From Bradyrhizobium sp. AZCC 2262 (lineage in GTDB: Bacteria; Pseudomonadota; Alphaproteobacteria; Rhizobiales; Xanthobacteraceae): a stretch of DNA of 64,000 nucleotides. The stretch lies in assembly GCF_036924535.1 (NCBI RefSeq), contig NZ_JAZHRT010000001.1:3472001-3536000 (forward strand), in the 5' to 3' direction. Each line of letters opens with the position of its first letter. Within the stretch, counting starts at the first letter, position 1. Below, piece after piece: positions 38,754 through 46,145 of this stretch. The notes under the pieces were generated by a model, which was not told where the DNA came from, searched no databases, and was given only the letters and a program-made list of their open reading frames with translations. A program made the position numbers and the translations under genes.

Positions 38754-39437
38754 TCATGACGACACAGCGGTAAGTGCTGTGCTGTCCCCACCCCGAGATA
38801 TAGAGGTACGGGTGGATTCCACCCCTTGGGCAGTACGGGTGGTTTCCACCCTCGGCTTTTTGTTTTCGAGGGGTGGTTTCCACCCCTCGAATTGGGAAAA
38901 AACCACCCCCGGCTTTTTGTTTTTGGCCGTAGCACCTGCCATCACATGTGCCGTGCCGTTTGCCCGCCAGGTTGGCGCGTAAGCGCCGACAACCGGCTGC
39001 CGCTTCTTCGGCTTCTCGCCCGCCTTCCTGGCAGCGCGAGCAATGAACTCCGCGTGTGCCATGGTCTCGATCCGCATCCATTCATTGGTCGGCTTCTCGC
39101 CCTTGTGCGAATGGAGCCAGGGGATTCGGAACAGGCTGGGCCTGCGAAATTCTCCGGCGCTGGCCCGGCCCTGTTCGGTCATCACCAGAAGACCGAGCGC
39201 GCAGCATTCGCGGAGCGCGGGCGCAATACCCTTGTCGTGGATGCCGTACTCCTCGAACTGGGTATAGGTCACGGGCAGTTTGCCGTTGTCCTTGCCGCCA
39301 TGATGCGCCAGTTCGATGCTGACACGGTCAAGGATGCGGTGGCCCGACACACTCAGCACGCGATAGGCGGGGCTCTCCAGCAGCTCGATGCTGCGAGCAT
39401 GGAATTGTCCGGTGATGGTGGGGCGTCTCCTGCTCAT
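38754..39437 (-). CDS. Mobile-element protein of unknown function with repetitive C terminus
   Basis: 227 residues from the ATG at 39437 (CGAGG upstream). Residues 1-115 look like a winged-helix domain: SPAYRVLSVSGHRILDRVSI, LPVTYTQFEEYGIHDKG and ALRECCALGLLVMTEQG, similar in style to replication or regulatory proteins of mobile elements. The C-terminal tail (KNKKPGVVFSQFEGWKPP, ENKKPRVETTR) is a low-complexity repeat encoded by DNA palindromes (38806-38921). Not assigned to a family. Confidence 0.5.
   Translation of the reverse strand: MSRRRPTITGQFHARSIELLESPAYRVLSVSGHRILDRVSIELAHHGGKDNGKLPVTYTQFEEYGIHDKGIAPALRECCALGLLVMTEQGRASAGEFRRPSLFRIPWLHSHKGEKPTNEWMRIETMAHAEFIARAARKAGEKPKKRQPVVGAYAPTWRANGTAHVMAGATAKNKKPGVVFSQFEGWKPPLENKKPRVETTRTAQGVESTRTSISRGGDSTALTAVSS
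38806..38921. repeat. GGGTGG-TTT-CCACCC palindromic repeat cluster
   Basis: Three copies of GGGTGG(A/T)TTCCACCC occur at about 38810-38825, 38838-38852 and 38871-38886. The last is extended to a perfect palindrome at 38867-38889, and a fourth half copy lies at 38901-38911. CGGCTTTTTGTTTT occurs twice between them. They lie inside the 3' end of the gene above and resemble iterons or mobile palindromes. Confidence 0.6.
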
Positions 39438-39943
39438 GACGACCTCGCAGCGAGGACTATGGCAGGAGCCAATGATGCTTGCGCATTGGTGTTCGGGGTA
39501 CTAAAAAGCATATAGCGTTCCCTTGGGTCGAAGGTGACGTACAGCCCTGGCGAGGGGTATTTCTTAGACCGGCGCGGCCACCTCGGATCACACCGAGGCC
39601 GATACTTTATCCGCAGTCCGGTCGGAAGCCAAGAAACCACTGCGGCACAGGGGTTTTATAGCTCCAACGTCATTCGCAAGTTCAGCAAACCCTATGAAAT
39701 CAGGCATGCGGCGCACAGTGCGCCGCATCTCGGCGCGCGGCTGTTACATGAAAATCGGAATTGCAGAGATCGTTTTGCAAGCAACGTGCGGCGCGCTGTC
39801 ACGCATGCTCCCAGCATGAGTTACGGGTTGGCGATCACTGCAGCGTCTCGCCTGGCTCACGCGAGGGCAGCTCGGGCTCGACGGCCACAGCCTCGGGCTC
39901 GGCCGGCGCAGGCTGCGTCAGCACCTGCTCCAGCATGCGTGAC

Positions 39944-39968
39944 AACCCCCGCCAAGTTGGCGGGGGTT
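39944..39968. terminator. Terminator-like inverted repeat
   Basis: AACCCCCGCC pairs with GGCGGGGGTT around AAGTT. No clear gene end is next to it; it may insulate the island end. Confidence 0.4.
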
Positions 39969-40060
39969 CACTGCTGTCTAAAATTGGACAGGTGAGTGTC
40001 GAGTCGCACCACCATGACGCCGGGCCCGAGGCTCGCTGGCTGTTGGTTCAAAAATTATTT

Positions 40061-40098
40061 TGCCTACAGGCGGCCGAGTAGGCAACGCTGTAGGTACG
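40061..40098. repeat. Putative integrase arm-type sites, right end
   Basis: AGTAGGCAACG (40077-40087) and TGTAGGTACG (40089-40098) are direct matches, and TGCCTACAGG (40061-40070) an inverted match, to the three TGTAGG(C/T)AACG copies at 3840-3885. They sit 57-94 bases inside the right core repeat. Confidence 0.6.
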
Positions 40099-40154
40099 CC
40101 GCAATTCAAACGGCTAATTCCCGCGTTATTTCAAATGGATGGATGTAAAATAGC

Positions 40155-40174
40155 AATCCAGCCCGGGGAGCCAA
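40155..40174 (+). repeat. attR: copy of tRNA-Asn 3' end
   Basis: Exact 20-base copy of 3689-3708 in the same orientation, with no tRNA body on its left. It marks the right boundary of the 36.5-kb island. Confidence 0.9.
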
Positions 40175-40473
40175 CGAACCCAAGCACTTAGCCAAAAATC
40201 CCAGATCCTCGCCCACCCGCTCTGTGGGCGCTGTGTCGGCAGATCGATTGCGGCGCGCGATCGAATACGGCGCTTGACGTACCGGTGGCGACACCGCTCG
40301 CTGGCTTTGATATGGGCGAGGCGCTCGCACGGGCTGCTCCCCTATTCTGAGGATAGGCCCGCCAAGACTCAGGGAGCGCTCTGGGTGCGTCGGGGATTTG
40401 CCGGCTGTCGAGTGCGGGCCACTCGCCGCCAGCGCATAGGCGAATCTGGGCGGCCCGCAGAAACGTCGTTCGA

Positions 40474-40515
40474 GTACCCGAAGGCGTCGCCTTCGAATAT
40501 GAGGTTCTGGAATGA
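40474..40515 (+). pseudogene. EYEVL-tail remnant 1
   Basis: Thirteen codons (VPEGVAFEYEVLE) and a stop, without a plausible upstream body in frame. The same tail recurs at 41013-41051, 42011-42136, 54561-54611 and 55070-55099. The likely parent is a small protein with an NDPEGVAFEYEVLE-type C terminus. The stop overlaps the ATG of the next gene (ATGA), and GAGG in the tail can serve as its ribosome-binding site. Confidence 0.5.
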
Positions 40516-40994
40516 ACAGGATTGGACTCGGGACTGCGTTCACCATGGAAAATGCTCAACAGCCAGATCGAACGATGATGGCTCTCGTTCTCTGTGCGGC
40601 GATTTATGCAGTGTATCTCCCAGCGGCCCTTTGGTTGGGGCACACTTACGTTCCTATTGAAATGCCGCAGGGAGAAAGGGTCGAACCGCTCGCTGGGTTC
40701 CTGCACGTTGAGGGATTTTCCTATCGGGCGCCTACGCCCCTCCTGTTACGGTACGCGGACAATGATCCTGGCAATCAGCGCTCACCAATCATCCTGTACG
40801 AGAACCTGACGCCGCTCGGGCCACCCCACAGCGCCCACCCAGACATCCAGGAGATCGGCCGTGGTCGCTATTCTCACTGGAACGACAACCCCAAGTCCGG
40901 TTGGCGGACAATCAGAGGCGTGCTGTTCTCTGCCAGCGATAATTCGGACCCTCGAACAAATGGTCGGCACTATTGGGCGGTGCTTCCTCGTTAG
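40512..40994 (+). CDS. Hypothetical membrane-anchored protein
   Basis: 160 residues. An N-terminal membrane segment (MMALVLCAAIYAVYLPAALWLG) is followed by a soluble region (YVPIEMPQGERVEPLAGF, RSPIILYENLTPLGPPHSAHPDIQEIG, WRTIRGVLFSASDN, HYWAVLP). The start at 40512 has GAGG seven bases upstream; an ATG at 40545 is an alternative. No family recognised. It is the only gene between the second and third tRNA-Asn repeats, so it may be the cargo of a second, nested element. Confidence 0.5.
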   Translation: MNRIGLGTAFTMENAQQPDRTMMALVLCAAIYAVYLPAALWLGHTYVPIEMPQGERVEPLAGFLHVEGFSYRAPTPLLLRYADNDPGNQRSPIILYENLTPLGPPHSAHPDIQEIGRGRYSHWNDNPKSGWRTIRGVLFSASDNSDPRTNGRHYWAVLPR

Positions 40995-41012
40995 AATTAC
41001 GCGGATTGAAAC

Positions 41013-41051
41013 GACCCCGTGGGCGTGACGTTAGAATACGAGGTGCTCAAG
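41013..41051 (+). pseudogene. EYEVL-tail remnant 2
   Basis: Reads DPVGVTLEYEVLK in one frame without a stop at the usual place. It lies 20 bases before the third tRNA-Asn repeat (41071). Confidence 0.4.
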
Positions 41052-41070
41052 CGAATAGCCCGCGCCCAAC

Positions 41071-41087
41071 CCAGCCCGGGGAGCCAA
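41071..41087 (+). repeat. Third tRNA-Asn 3'-end copy (17 bp)
   Basis: CCAGCCCGGGGAGCCAA matches the last 17 bases of the core repeat at 3689-3708. It is 913 bases from attR and suggests a tandem second insertion or an older boundary. Confidence 0.75.
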
Positions 41088-41180
41088 TCCAAATCAATCG
41101 CTTAGCGGAAAACAGGTCGGCTTCCTTGGAGCCGATTTTTGGTGCCTGCGCGCTTCCTGCACACTTTGGCGGGGCGCGTC

Positions 41181-41327
41181 ATGGAAACCGATACGATCGG
41201 GCTCGTCGTCCTGGTCGCGGCGTTGGCCGCCCTCTTCATTGCGGCGAAGCTTTCACGCTGCAGGAAGTGCCGACCGGACTGGCCGAGTTGCCAAGATTTC
41301 ATTTTTTCAATGTGGAAAGCTTCATAA
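41181..41327 (+). CDS. Small single-pass membrane protein
   Basis: 48 residues from the ATG at 41181, with GGCGGGGCG upstream. One hydrophobic helix (IGLVVLVAALAALFIAAKL) is followed by a short cytoplasmic tail containing C-x2-C (SRCRKCRPDW). Unknown function. Confidence 0.4.
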   Translation: METDTIGLVVLVAALAALFIAAKLSRCRKCRPDWPSCQDFIFSMWKAS

Positions 41328-41406
41328 AACGAAGTTAGCGTAACTTCGTACCCCAAAAGAATGGGCCCCAACGCGGGCGCGCTGCATAACCGTTGCTGGC
41401 TAGTCA

Positions 41407-41457
41407 TTTTAGGGCAGCCTTAGTTTTCAGGCAGCCTTGGTTTTCAGGCAGCCTTGG
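41407..41457 (+). repeat. 17-bp tandem repeat, three units
   Basis: TTTTCAGGCAGCCTTGG occurs twice exactly (41424-41440 and 41441-41457), preceded by one diverged unit (41407-41423). It lies directly upstream of the small gene at 41480, where it could vary promoter spacing. Confidence 0.8.
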
Positions 41458-41479
41458 TTTTTCGTGTCGGGAGTATCAA

Positions 41480-41671
41480 ATGAAACAGTCTTTTGAAGGT
41501 TTGGAGCGGCGTCGTTCGCTGAGCTCGCTCGATCTCCGCAAGAGAATGGCCCAAATTCGGAAGCTGAGAGAGTTGATCGAAGCTGCAGAAGCCTCGAAGC
41601 TTAGCCCCGGCCAAAGCACAATGGACCGGAGTGTCATCGCTCCGCCCGCTGGACATGATTTGCGCGCTTGA
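41480..41671 (+). CDS. Small coiled-coil protein, pair 1
   Basis: 63 residues from the ATG at 41480 (GGGAG upstream). A central helix, DLRKRMAQIRKLRELIEAAE, has coiled-coil heptads. It is paralogous to the protein at 42998-43201 (DLRNLRAELHKLRLAIQLAE). It converges on and overlaps by 38 bases the H-NS-like gene at 41634-41855. Function unknown; the same arrangement is repeated 1.5 kb on. Confidence 0.5.
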   Translation: MKQSFEGLERRRSLSSLDLRKRMAQIRKLRELIEAAEASKLSPGQSTMDRSVIAPPAGHDLRA

Positions 41672-41855
41672 CGGCTCGGGGCTTCGCTGCCGAGGCATTG
41701 CCCGATAGTTCGTTGAGTGTCCGCAATCGACGCTCAAGCGTCACCTTCTTGGCGAGTAGCTTGGCGTTGAGTATCTCCTGCATCTGCTCGCGCAGAGCGA
41801 ACAGTTCATCGTTAGTCATGGATTCCCACTGGGACATCCACTCACTACTCTCCAT
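41634..41855 (-). CDS. H-NS oligomerisation-domain-like small protein, pair 1
   Basis: 73 residues from the ATG at 41855; GGGGGCG precedes it and is conserved in the paralogue. The segment MTNDELFALREQMQEILNAK, then LLAKKVTLERRLRTLNE matches the N-terminal helices of H-NS-like proteins of Bradyrhizobium (pattern M-x2-DEL-x-LxE ... LE+RLxxLN). The C-terminal DNA-binding AT-hook-like domain is absent. It may act as an H-NST-type modulator that pairs with full-length H-NS-like proteins (inference from family). Confidence 0.6.
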   Translation of the reverse strand: MESSEWMSQWESMTNDELFALREQMQEILNAKLLAKKVTLERRLRTLNELSGNASAAKPRAVKRANHVQRAER

Positions 41856-42010
41856 GACGCGCCCCCACAATCATGAGTCGTAATCGGCTCATCATTGTAT
41901 CGGGACATCTCGGACTTCCATACAAGTCCGGCGCACGGAATTGGGCAAATTGCTCGGGTATTTCCCAGGTGTGACTTTTTTGGCGGAATTGCGCGCTTAA
42001 GCAGGTTGGC

Positions 42011-42136
42011 GACCCCGAGCACATCAAGGTCTTCGCCACCACGGACGCCGCGGAAACACGGTTCGAGGAAAACGAAGGCGCAGCCTTTGAGTATGAGGTT
42101 CTGAATGAACTGGATTGGCCGGTGTTCCTGAATTAA
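42011..42136 (+). pseudogene. EYEVL-tail remnant 3 (longest)
   Basis: About 41 codons in one frame: DPEHIKVFATTDAAETRFEE, then NEGAAFEYEVLNELDWPVFLN and a stop. This shows more of the parent: a short beta-alpha unit (IKVFATTDAAE) before the conserved tail. No start codon with a ribosome-binding site fits, so it is treated as a remnant, although a non-standard start remains possible. Confidence 0.45.
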
Positions 42137-42997
42137 CCCGCAACGCGGACATCAAGCTTAACATGCGAGTTTAATTGCGGCCGACCCAAACAGGTCTAAC
42201 GTGGCTGCAAGTCACGCAGATTGGCCGCGCTCAGTTTGGCCTGCGTACTGCGTGATCAGGGGTCGCTTCTTGCCCTAGAGGCGGCCCCGCCCCCCAAAGA
42301 CAAAGGCCAAGTGGGCACTACAACGCAGGGCCTTAGCCGAGACTGTCCCGCTCCTCGCGAGGACTTGTCGTTAAAATGGCCCCAGCGCGAGGTTCTGCGC
42401 CGAGGCCAATTAAAGTATTCCCATTTCAAATTGCCAGGCGGAGTAGTGGGTACCCATCTGGCGTAGCGATAGTAGCGGGAAAAGATGGCACCGTCTGTTC
42501 AATAGTGAACACAACGCGGACGGTCGCTAAGCCCACCAGCTCGCGTCGGGGCCGGTTCTTGGGAACCTGCGGTGTTGCCGAGAGTCGAATCCATCGCTCC
42601 CGGGGGATCGTGGAGACAAACCGGGAGAAAGTGGCGGCCCCAGCGTTCTGCCCCCAAGCTGGGGCCGTTTCTCATTCAGAAGCCGGCGAGTGGCGGATCA
42701 AGCGCATCCCTTGCCGGCAGTCGGCATCAACCAAATCGGCAGGCCAGCCCAAGCCGTGGGAGGCGTCGTCATAGTCTGGGCCAACGTCGACAAGCCCGGC
42801 CGTAGCATCGATTGGAATGGCGGCACACCGCATCCGCATGATCAAACACGAAGCCTGCCTCTCCACAGGGCTGCAGTGGAGTGGATTGGATTATCCGATC
42901 AAATGATCTTGTTGGCTCACTGTGAACTAATGCACAGACCTTCGCGACCAATGCTGGCAATACAGTGTTCGGTTTTGCAGGCGTCAGGGGGTTGAGC
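42137..42997 (+). other. Decayed accessory DNA without a clear gene
   Basis: Several short frames show no family resemblance. A terminator-like hairpin lies at 42636-42666 (GGCCCCAGC / GCTGGGGCC followed by GTTTCTC). The stretch separates the two duplicated small-gene pairs. Confidence 0.4.
42636..42666 (+). terminator. Hairpin followed by short T tract
   Basis: GGCCCCAGC at 42636-42644 pairs with GCTGGGGCC at 42658-42666. It could end a transcript entering from the left. Confidence 0.4.
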
Positions 42998-43201
42998 ATG
43001 GCACAGACTGTTCGCGTTTTCGACCACCAATACCTCGCGCAGACCACGGCCGATCTCCGCAATCTAAGGGCCGAACTTCACAAGCTCAGGCTGGCAATTC
43101 AGTTGGCAGAGGCTTCGAAGCGTCGCAATAGTCTGAGGGCACGTCGCCGCGACCGTTTAAACACCTTCGCTCCGTCCGCGGAAAATCAATTGCACACTTG
43201 A
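42998..43201 (+). CDS. Small coiled-coil protein, pair 2
   Basis: 67 residues from the ATG at 42998 (GGGGG upstream). MAQTVRVFDHQYLAQTT is followed by the heptad helix DLRNLRAELHKLRLAIQLAE and a basic patch (RRNSLRARRRDR). Paralogue of the protein at 41480-41671; it overlaps its convergent partner by 16 bases. Confidence 0.5.
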   Translation: MAQTVRVFDHQYLAQTTADLRNLRAELHKLRLAIQLAEASKRRNSLRARRRDRLNTFAPSAENQLHT

Positions 43202-43365
43202 CCAGGCGGCGTCGGCCGAGACTTCATCGACCATTGATTGAGCGTCCGCAATCGATGCTCCAGCCAGACCTTTCTGGCCGTCAGCTTTGCGCTAAGGACC
43301 TCTTGCATCTGTTTGCGCAGTGCGAACAGATCCTCGTTCGTCATAGATTCCCATTCGCTCATCAT
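43186..43365 (-). CDS. H-NS oligomerisation-domain-like small protein, pair 2
   Basis: 59 residues from the ATG at 43365 or the next codon. MTNEDLFALRKQMQEVLSAK, then LTARKVWLEHRLRTLNQ repeats the H-NS N-terminal pattern seen at 41634-41855, again without a DNA-binding domain. The 45 bases upstream of both copies are also alike (GTGGGGGCG(C/A)GTCATG and an AT-rich promoter), so the duplication included the control region. Confidence 0.6.
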   Translation of the reverse strand: MMSEWESMTNEDLFALRKQMQEVLSAKLTARKVWLEHRLRTLNQWSMKSRPTPPGQVCN

Positions 43366-43507
43366 GACTCGCCCCCACGACGATGAGATGTAACGACTTA
43401 TCAATGTACTGGCGGACCAAGGGAAAGCCAGCTGGCATTTGAACTAGCTGGCATCCGGAAATGACAGTCGAGCGTATGGCGGTCCCTGCACGCGGCGAAA
43501 GCCATTA

Positions 43508-43534
43508 AAAAGCCGCCCGATCCGGGCGGCTTTT
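43508..43534. terminator. Strong bidirectional rho-independent terminator
   Basis: AAAAGCCGCCCG pairs with CGGGCGGCTTTT around AT, with T-rich flanks on both strands. It ends the minus-strand NmrA-DUF1772 operon and closes the accessory region on the left. Confidence 0.85.
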
Positions 43535-43557
43535 GTTTTGTCGGCATCTCTGACGCC

Positions 43558-44049
43558 CTACCTTCCCGCAATCGCGGCAATAAACAGCGCGCAAGCCGCC
43601 GTGGACGAGACCATCCGCACGTGGTTCCACAACGTCCAGTTGGTCAGAAAGCGCGACCACAGCGATGCGGCCTCGTGGCTTGCGGGATCGGCCGCGGCAA
43701 GCGCGTCGTTCAGCGGCACGTTGAAGATCATTGTGACGCCGAACATGCCGAGCACATAGAGCACGCCGCCGGCCACCATCGCCATCGCGCCGGGCTCGCC
43801 CCAGCGAAACAGCGCGATCACCGCCTGCGCTGTGCTCGCCGCCGTCGTCGCCAGGAAGATCGGCAGGAACAGCGATTGCACGATCGCGACGTTGATCGCA
43901 TTCATCGCCGCGATGCCGGCCGCCTGCCCGATGCGGCCAAGCGCCGTCATGATGAAGGTCGAAAACGCGAAATAAAGACCAGCGAGCAGGCCGCAGCCGA
44001 TCGCGGAAAACCACAGCAGGCCGACTATCAACATCTGCAGCATGATCAT
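43558..44049 (-). CDS. DUF1772/anthrone-oxygenase-like membrane protein
   Basis: 163 residues, four predicted helices (LQMLIVGLLWFSAIGCGLLAG, VAIVQSLFLPIFLATT, AMVAGGVLYVLGMFGVTMIF, VRMVSSTAACALFIAAI). The FNVPLNDALAA and WTLWNHVR motifs are characteristic of DUF1772/anthrone-oxygenase-like proteins. Its ATG overlaps the stop of the NmrA gene (ATGA), so they are co-translated. Confidence 0.8.
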   Translation of the reverse strand: MIMLQMLIVGLLWFSAIGCGLLAGLYFAFSTFIMTALGRIGQAAGIAAMNAINVAIVQSLFLPIFLATTAASTAQAVIALFRWGEPGAMAMVAGGVLYVLGMFGVTMIFNVPLNDALAAADPASHEAASLWSRFLTNWTLWNHVRMVSSTAACALFIAAIAGR

Positions 44050-44867
44050 GCCCTCCAGACGCCGGTCGCGGCGGTGCGGCGGGCATAGTCGGCAAAGTCA
44101 CACGCGGGACGGCCGAGGGCCTGCTCGACGCCGTGCGCGACATCAGAATTGCGCCCGTCGAGCACGACGGTGAACAGCTCGCGCAGAAGCGCGATGTATT
44201 CCTCGGGGACATGGGGCCGCATGCCGTCGGCAAACTCTTCCGAACCGATCTGCCGGTAGTTGACCGGCCGCCCCGCAGCGCTGGCGATCTCGGCCACGGC
44301 CTGCGCAAAAGTCAGCGCGCGGGGCCCCGTCACCTCATAAACCTTGCCGGCATGACGCCGATCCGTCAGCGCGGCGACGACCACCTCGGCGATGTCATCG
44401 GCGTCGATGAACGGTTCGGGCACGGCGCCGACCGGCAGCGCGATCTCACCGGCCAGCACGCCGTCGAGCAGATAGCCTTCGGAGAAATTCTGGTCGAACC
44501 AGCTCGCGCGCACGATCGTCCAGGGAACGCCGGATTGCTGCAACGCCGCCTCCGCCCGTTGCGCGCCCGGCTCGCCGCGGCCCGACAGCAATACGACGCG
44601 CTCAAGTCCGTTCTCGCGCGCCAGCCGGCTGACCTCGGCGATCGCATCAACGGCGCCTTCGACCGCAAGGTCCGGCTGGTAGGTGACGTAGGCCATCGAG
44701 ACACCGGCAAGCGCGGCCGGCCACGTCGCGGGCCGGGTCCAGTCGAACGGCGCGGGCGTCGAACGCGACACCGGCCGCGTCGGGACGCCGCTCGCCCTTA
44801 GCAGCGCATTGACGCGCGCACCTGTCTTGCCCGCGCCGCCGATAATCAGGATCGGGAGTTCTGACAT
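44046..44867 (-). CDS. NmrA-like NAD(P)-binding protein
   Basis: 273 residues from the ATG at 44867 (AAGGA upstream). Rossmann motif ILIIGGAGKTGARV, then RVVLLSGRGEPGAQRAE, VPWTIVRASWFDQNFSEGYL and PFIDADDIAEVVVAAL, typical of the NmrA/atypical SDR group. These act as NAD(P)H-dependent reductases, often of quinones, or as redox sensors. First gene of a two-gene operon divergent from the TetR gene, a common arrangement for a regulator and its quinone or drug-response target. Confidence 0.85.
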   Translation of the reverse strand: MSELPILIIGGAGKTGARVNALLRASGVPTRPVSRSTPAPFDWTRPATWPAALAGVSMAYVTYQPDLAVEGAVDAIAEVSRLARENGLERVVLLSGRGEPGAQRAEAALQQSGVPWTIVRASWFDQNFSEGYLLDGVLAGEIALPVGAVPEPFIDADDIAEVVVAALTDRRHAGKVYEVTGPRALTFAQAVAEIASAAGRPVNYRQIGSEEFADGMRPHVPEEYIALLRELFTVVLDGRNSDVAHGVEQALGRPACDFADYARRTAATGVWRA

Positions 44868-44886
44868 GGTCATCCTTTCGGGATAC

Positions 44887-44933
44887 AATACGATAATATC
44901 TCGTATTTGCAAAACCCGATAAACTCTCGTATT
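44887..44933. promoter_or_regulatory. Tandem TetR operator sites
   Basis: A perfect inverted repeat AATACGA-N7-TCGTATT lies at 44887-44907, and a second site with the same right half and spacing (CGA-N7-TCGTATT) lies at 44917-44933. Both are in the short divergent interval between NmrA and TetR, so the regulator probably represses both promoters. Confidence 0.75.
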
Positions 44934-44967
44934 GGTAACGTCAAGTTGCTTTTGTGTGAGAGGGCCG

Positions 44968-45618
44968 ATGCCGAGGGAGAAAGCCGGACGGAAGACAGCC
45001 GCGGCTGCGGGACTGGCGCGCCTCGTCCCGACCCAGCAGCGCAGCCGCGAGCGATTCGAGAAAATTCTCGAATGCGCGGCAGCGCTGATGGCTGGGAAAG
45101 GCAGCGAGGCGTTCCGCATGAGCGACGTCGTCGAACGCAGCGGCGTGCCGTTCGGCTCGCTCTATCAATACTTTCCCGACAAGACCGCGATCATCGGCAC
45201 GCTGGCGGAGCGCTACAACGCGATCGGGCGCGACTGCGTCCGGCGCGACCTTGCCGTGGTCAAGCACATCAGGGATCTGCATCCGGCCCTGTGTCGCATT
45301 ACCGACAGCTACTATCAGATGTTCATCGACGAGCCGGTCATGCGCGACATCTGGCAAGCGACGCAGGCCGACCGGGCACTGCAAAAACTCGACGAGGAAG
45401 ACGGCATCTATCTCGCCGGGCTGCTCGGCGACGCGCTGCAACGTATCGCGCCAGGCGCGCCCGCAACCGCCCTCGCCTCGTTTTCCCAACTGATCATGAC
45501 GCTGATCGCCGCGACCGTCCGCCACGCGATCACGTTAGGGCCGAAGGAAGCAGCCCGGATTCTCAACCTGTTCAAGCGGATGCTGCCGAAGAATCTGGCC
45601 GCGCTGCTGGAGATATAA
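44968..45618 (+). CDS. TetR/AcrR family transcriptional regulator
   Basis: 216 residues from the ATG at 44968 (MPREKAGRKTAAA). The HTH domain is visible: RSRERFEKILECAAALMAGK, FRMSDVVERSGVPFGSLYQYF and PDKTAIIGTLAERYN. The C-terminal ligand domain is helical. It is divergent from the NmrA operon with palindromic operators between, indicating autoregulation and control of that operon. Confidence 0.9.
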   Translation: MPREKAGRKTAAAAGLARLVPTQQRSRERFEKILECAAALMAGKGSEAFRMSDVVERSGVPFGSLYQYFPDKTAIIGTLAERYNAIGRDCVRRDLAVVKHIRDLHPALCRITDSYYQMFIDEPVMRDIWQATQADRALQKLDEEDGIYLAGLLGDALQRIAPGAPATALASFSQLIMTLIAATVRHAITLGPKEAARILNLFKRMLPKNLAALLEI

Positions 45619-45630
45619 AGGAGTCGAGAC

Positions 45631-45888
45631 TTACTGCCCGAACACCGCAGCACAGGCCGGGCTCAAGCTCGACTTCTGCCGGCGCAAGCATGCGGTAATG
45701 GCCCGGGCGTTCGGGATCTCGCCGGCGCAGAGGCGGTAGACGTCGGGCGTGCAGGCCCGCCGCTGTTCGGGGGTGCCTTGCTGGGCGCAGGCCGAGCCGC
45801 TCGCCATCAGCGCGAGCAGGAAGCCGAGCACCGAAGCCCGGCGGTAACGACCCAGAAGTGCCGCACTTCGCGCAAACCTTGCCTTCAT
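45631..45888 (-). CDS. Small exported Cys-rich-repeat protein
   Basis: 85 residues from the ATG at 45888, preceded by GGAGGACG. Signal segment ASVLGFLLALMASGSACAQQ. The mature part has paired cysteines in RRACTPDVYRLCAGEIP and AITACLRRQKSSLSPACAAVF, the pattern of the Cys-rich repeat (Golgi-apparatus-protein-like) found in many rhizobial small proteins. Periplasmic, function unknown. Confidence 0.7.
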   Translation of the reverse strand: MKARFARSAALLGRYRRASVLGFLLALMASGSACAQQGTPEQRRACTPDVYRLCAGEIPNARAITACLRRQKSSLSPACAAVFGQ

Positions 45889-46145
45889 GACCGCGTCCTC
45901 CCTGGATGATGCTCGCCTTGACAAGGCAGCCGTCATTCCCAGGCGGATACGCGAACTAATTTTTGCAAAATGTGATTTTTCTCACACTGCATCCCGCCTG
46001 CGCGGGGTTAGTGACTGCGTGGGGAACTTAACGCTTTAGTAACCAGCTTTGCCGCGGTCGCCGAACCGTTAAAATTCGAACGATCCGCTCAATCTGGAAA
46101 CAAAATACTTTTGCGACCTTCGCCTCTGGAACCCCGGAGAGCGCG

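Larger units (their letters stand above)
39438..40154 (+). other. Right-end non-coding DNA of the island
   Basis: No gene recognised. It holds a perfect hairpin with 11-base arms at 39706-39728 (half ATGCGGCGCAC) and a terminator-like inverted repeat at 39944-39968 (AACCCCCGCC / GGCGGGGGTT). The integrase arm-like repeats lie near 40061-40098. Confidence 0.45.

Noticed and set aside
42221..42774. Two overlapping plus-strand frames that could be a recombinase fragment
   Set aside because: No catalytic motif could be identified; the resemblance was only superficial.
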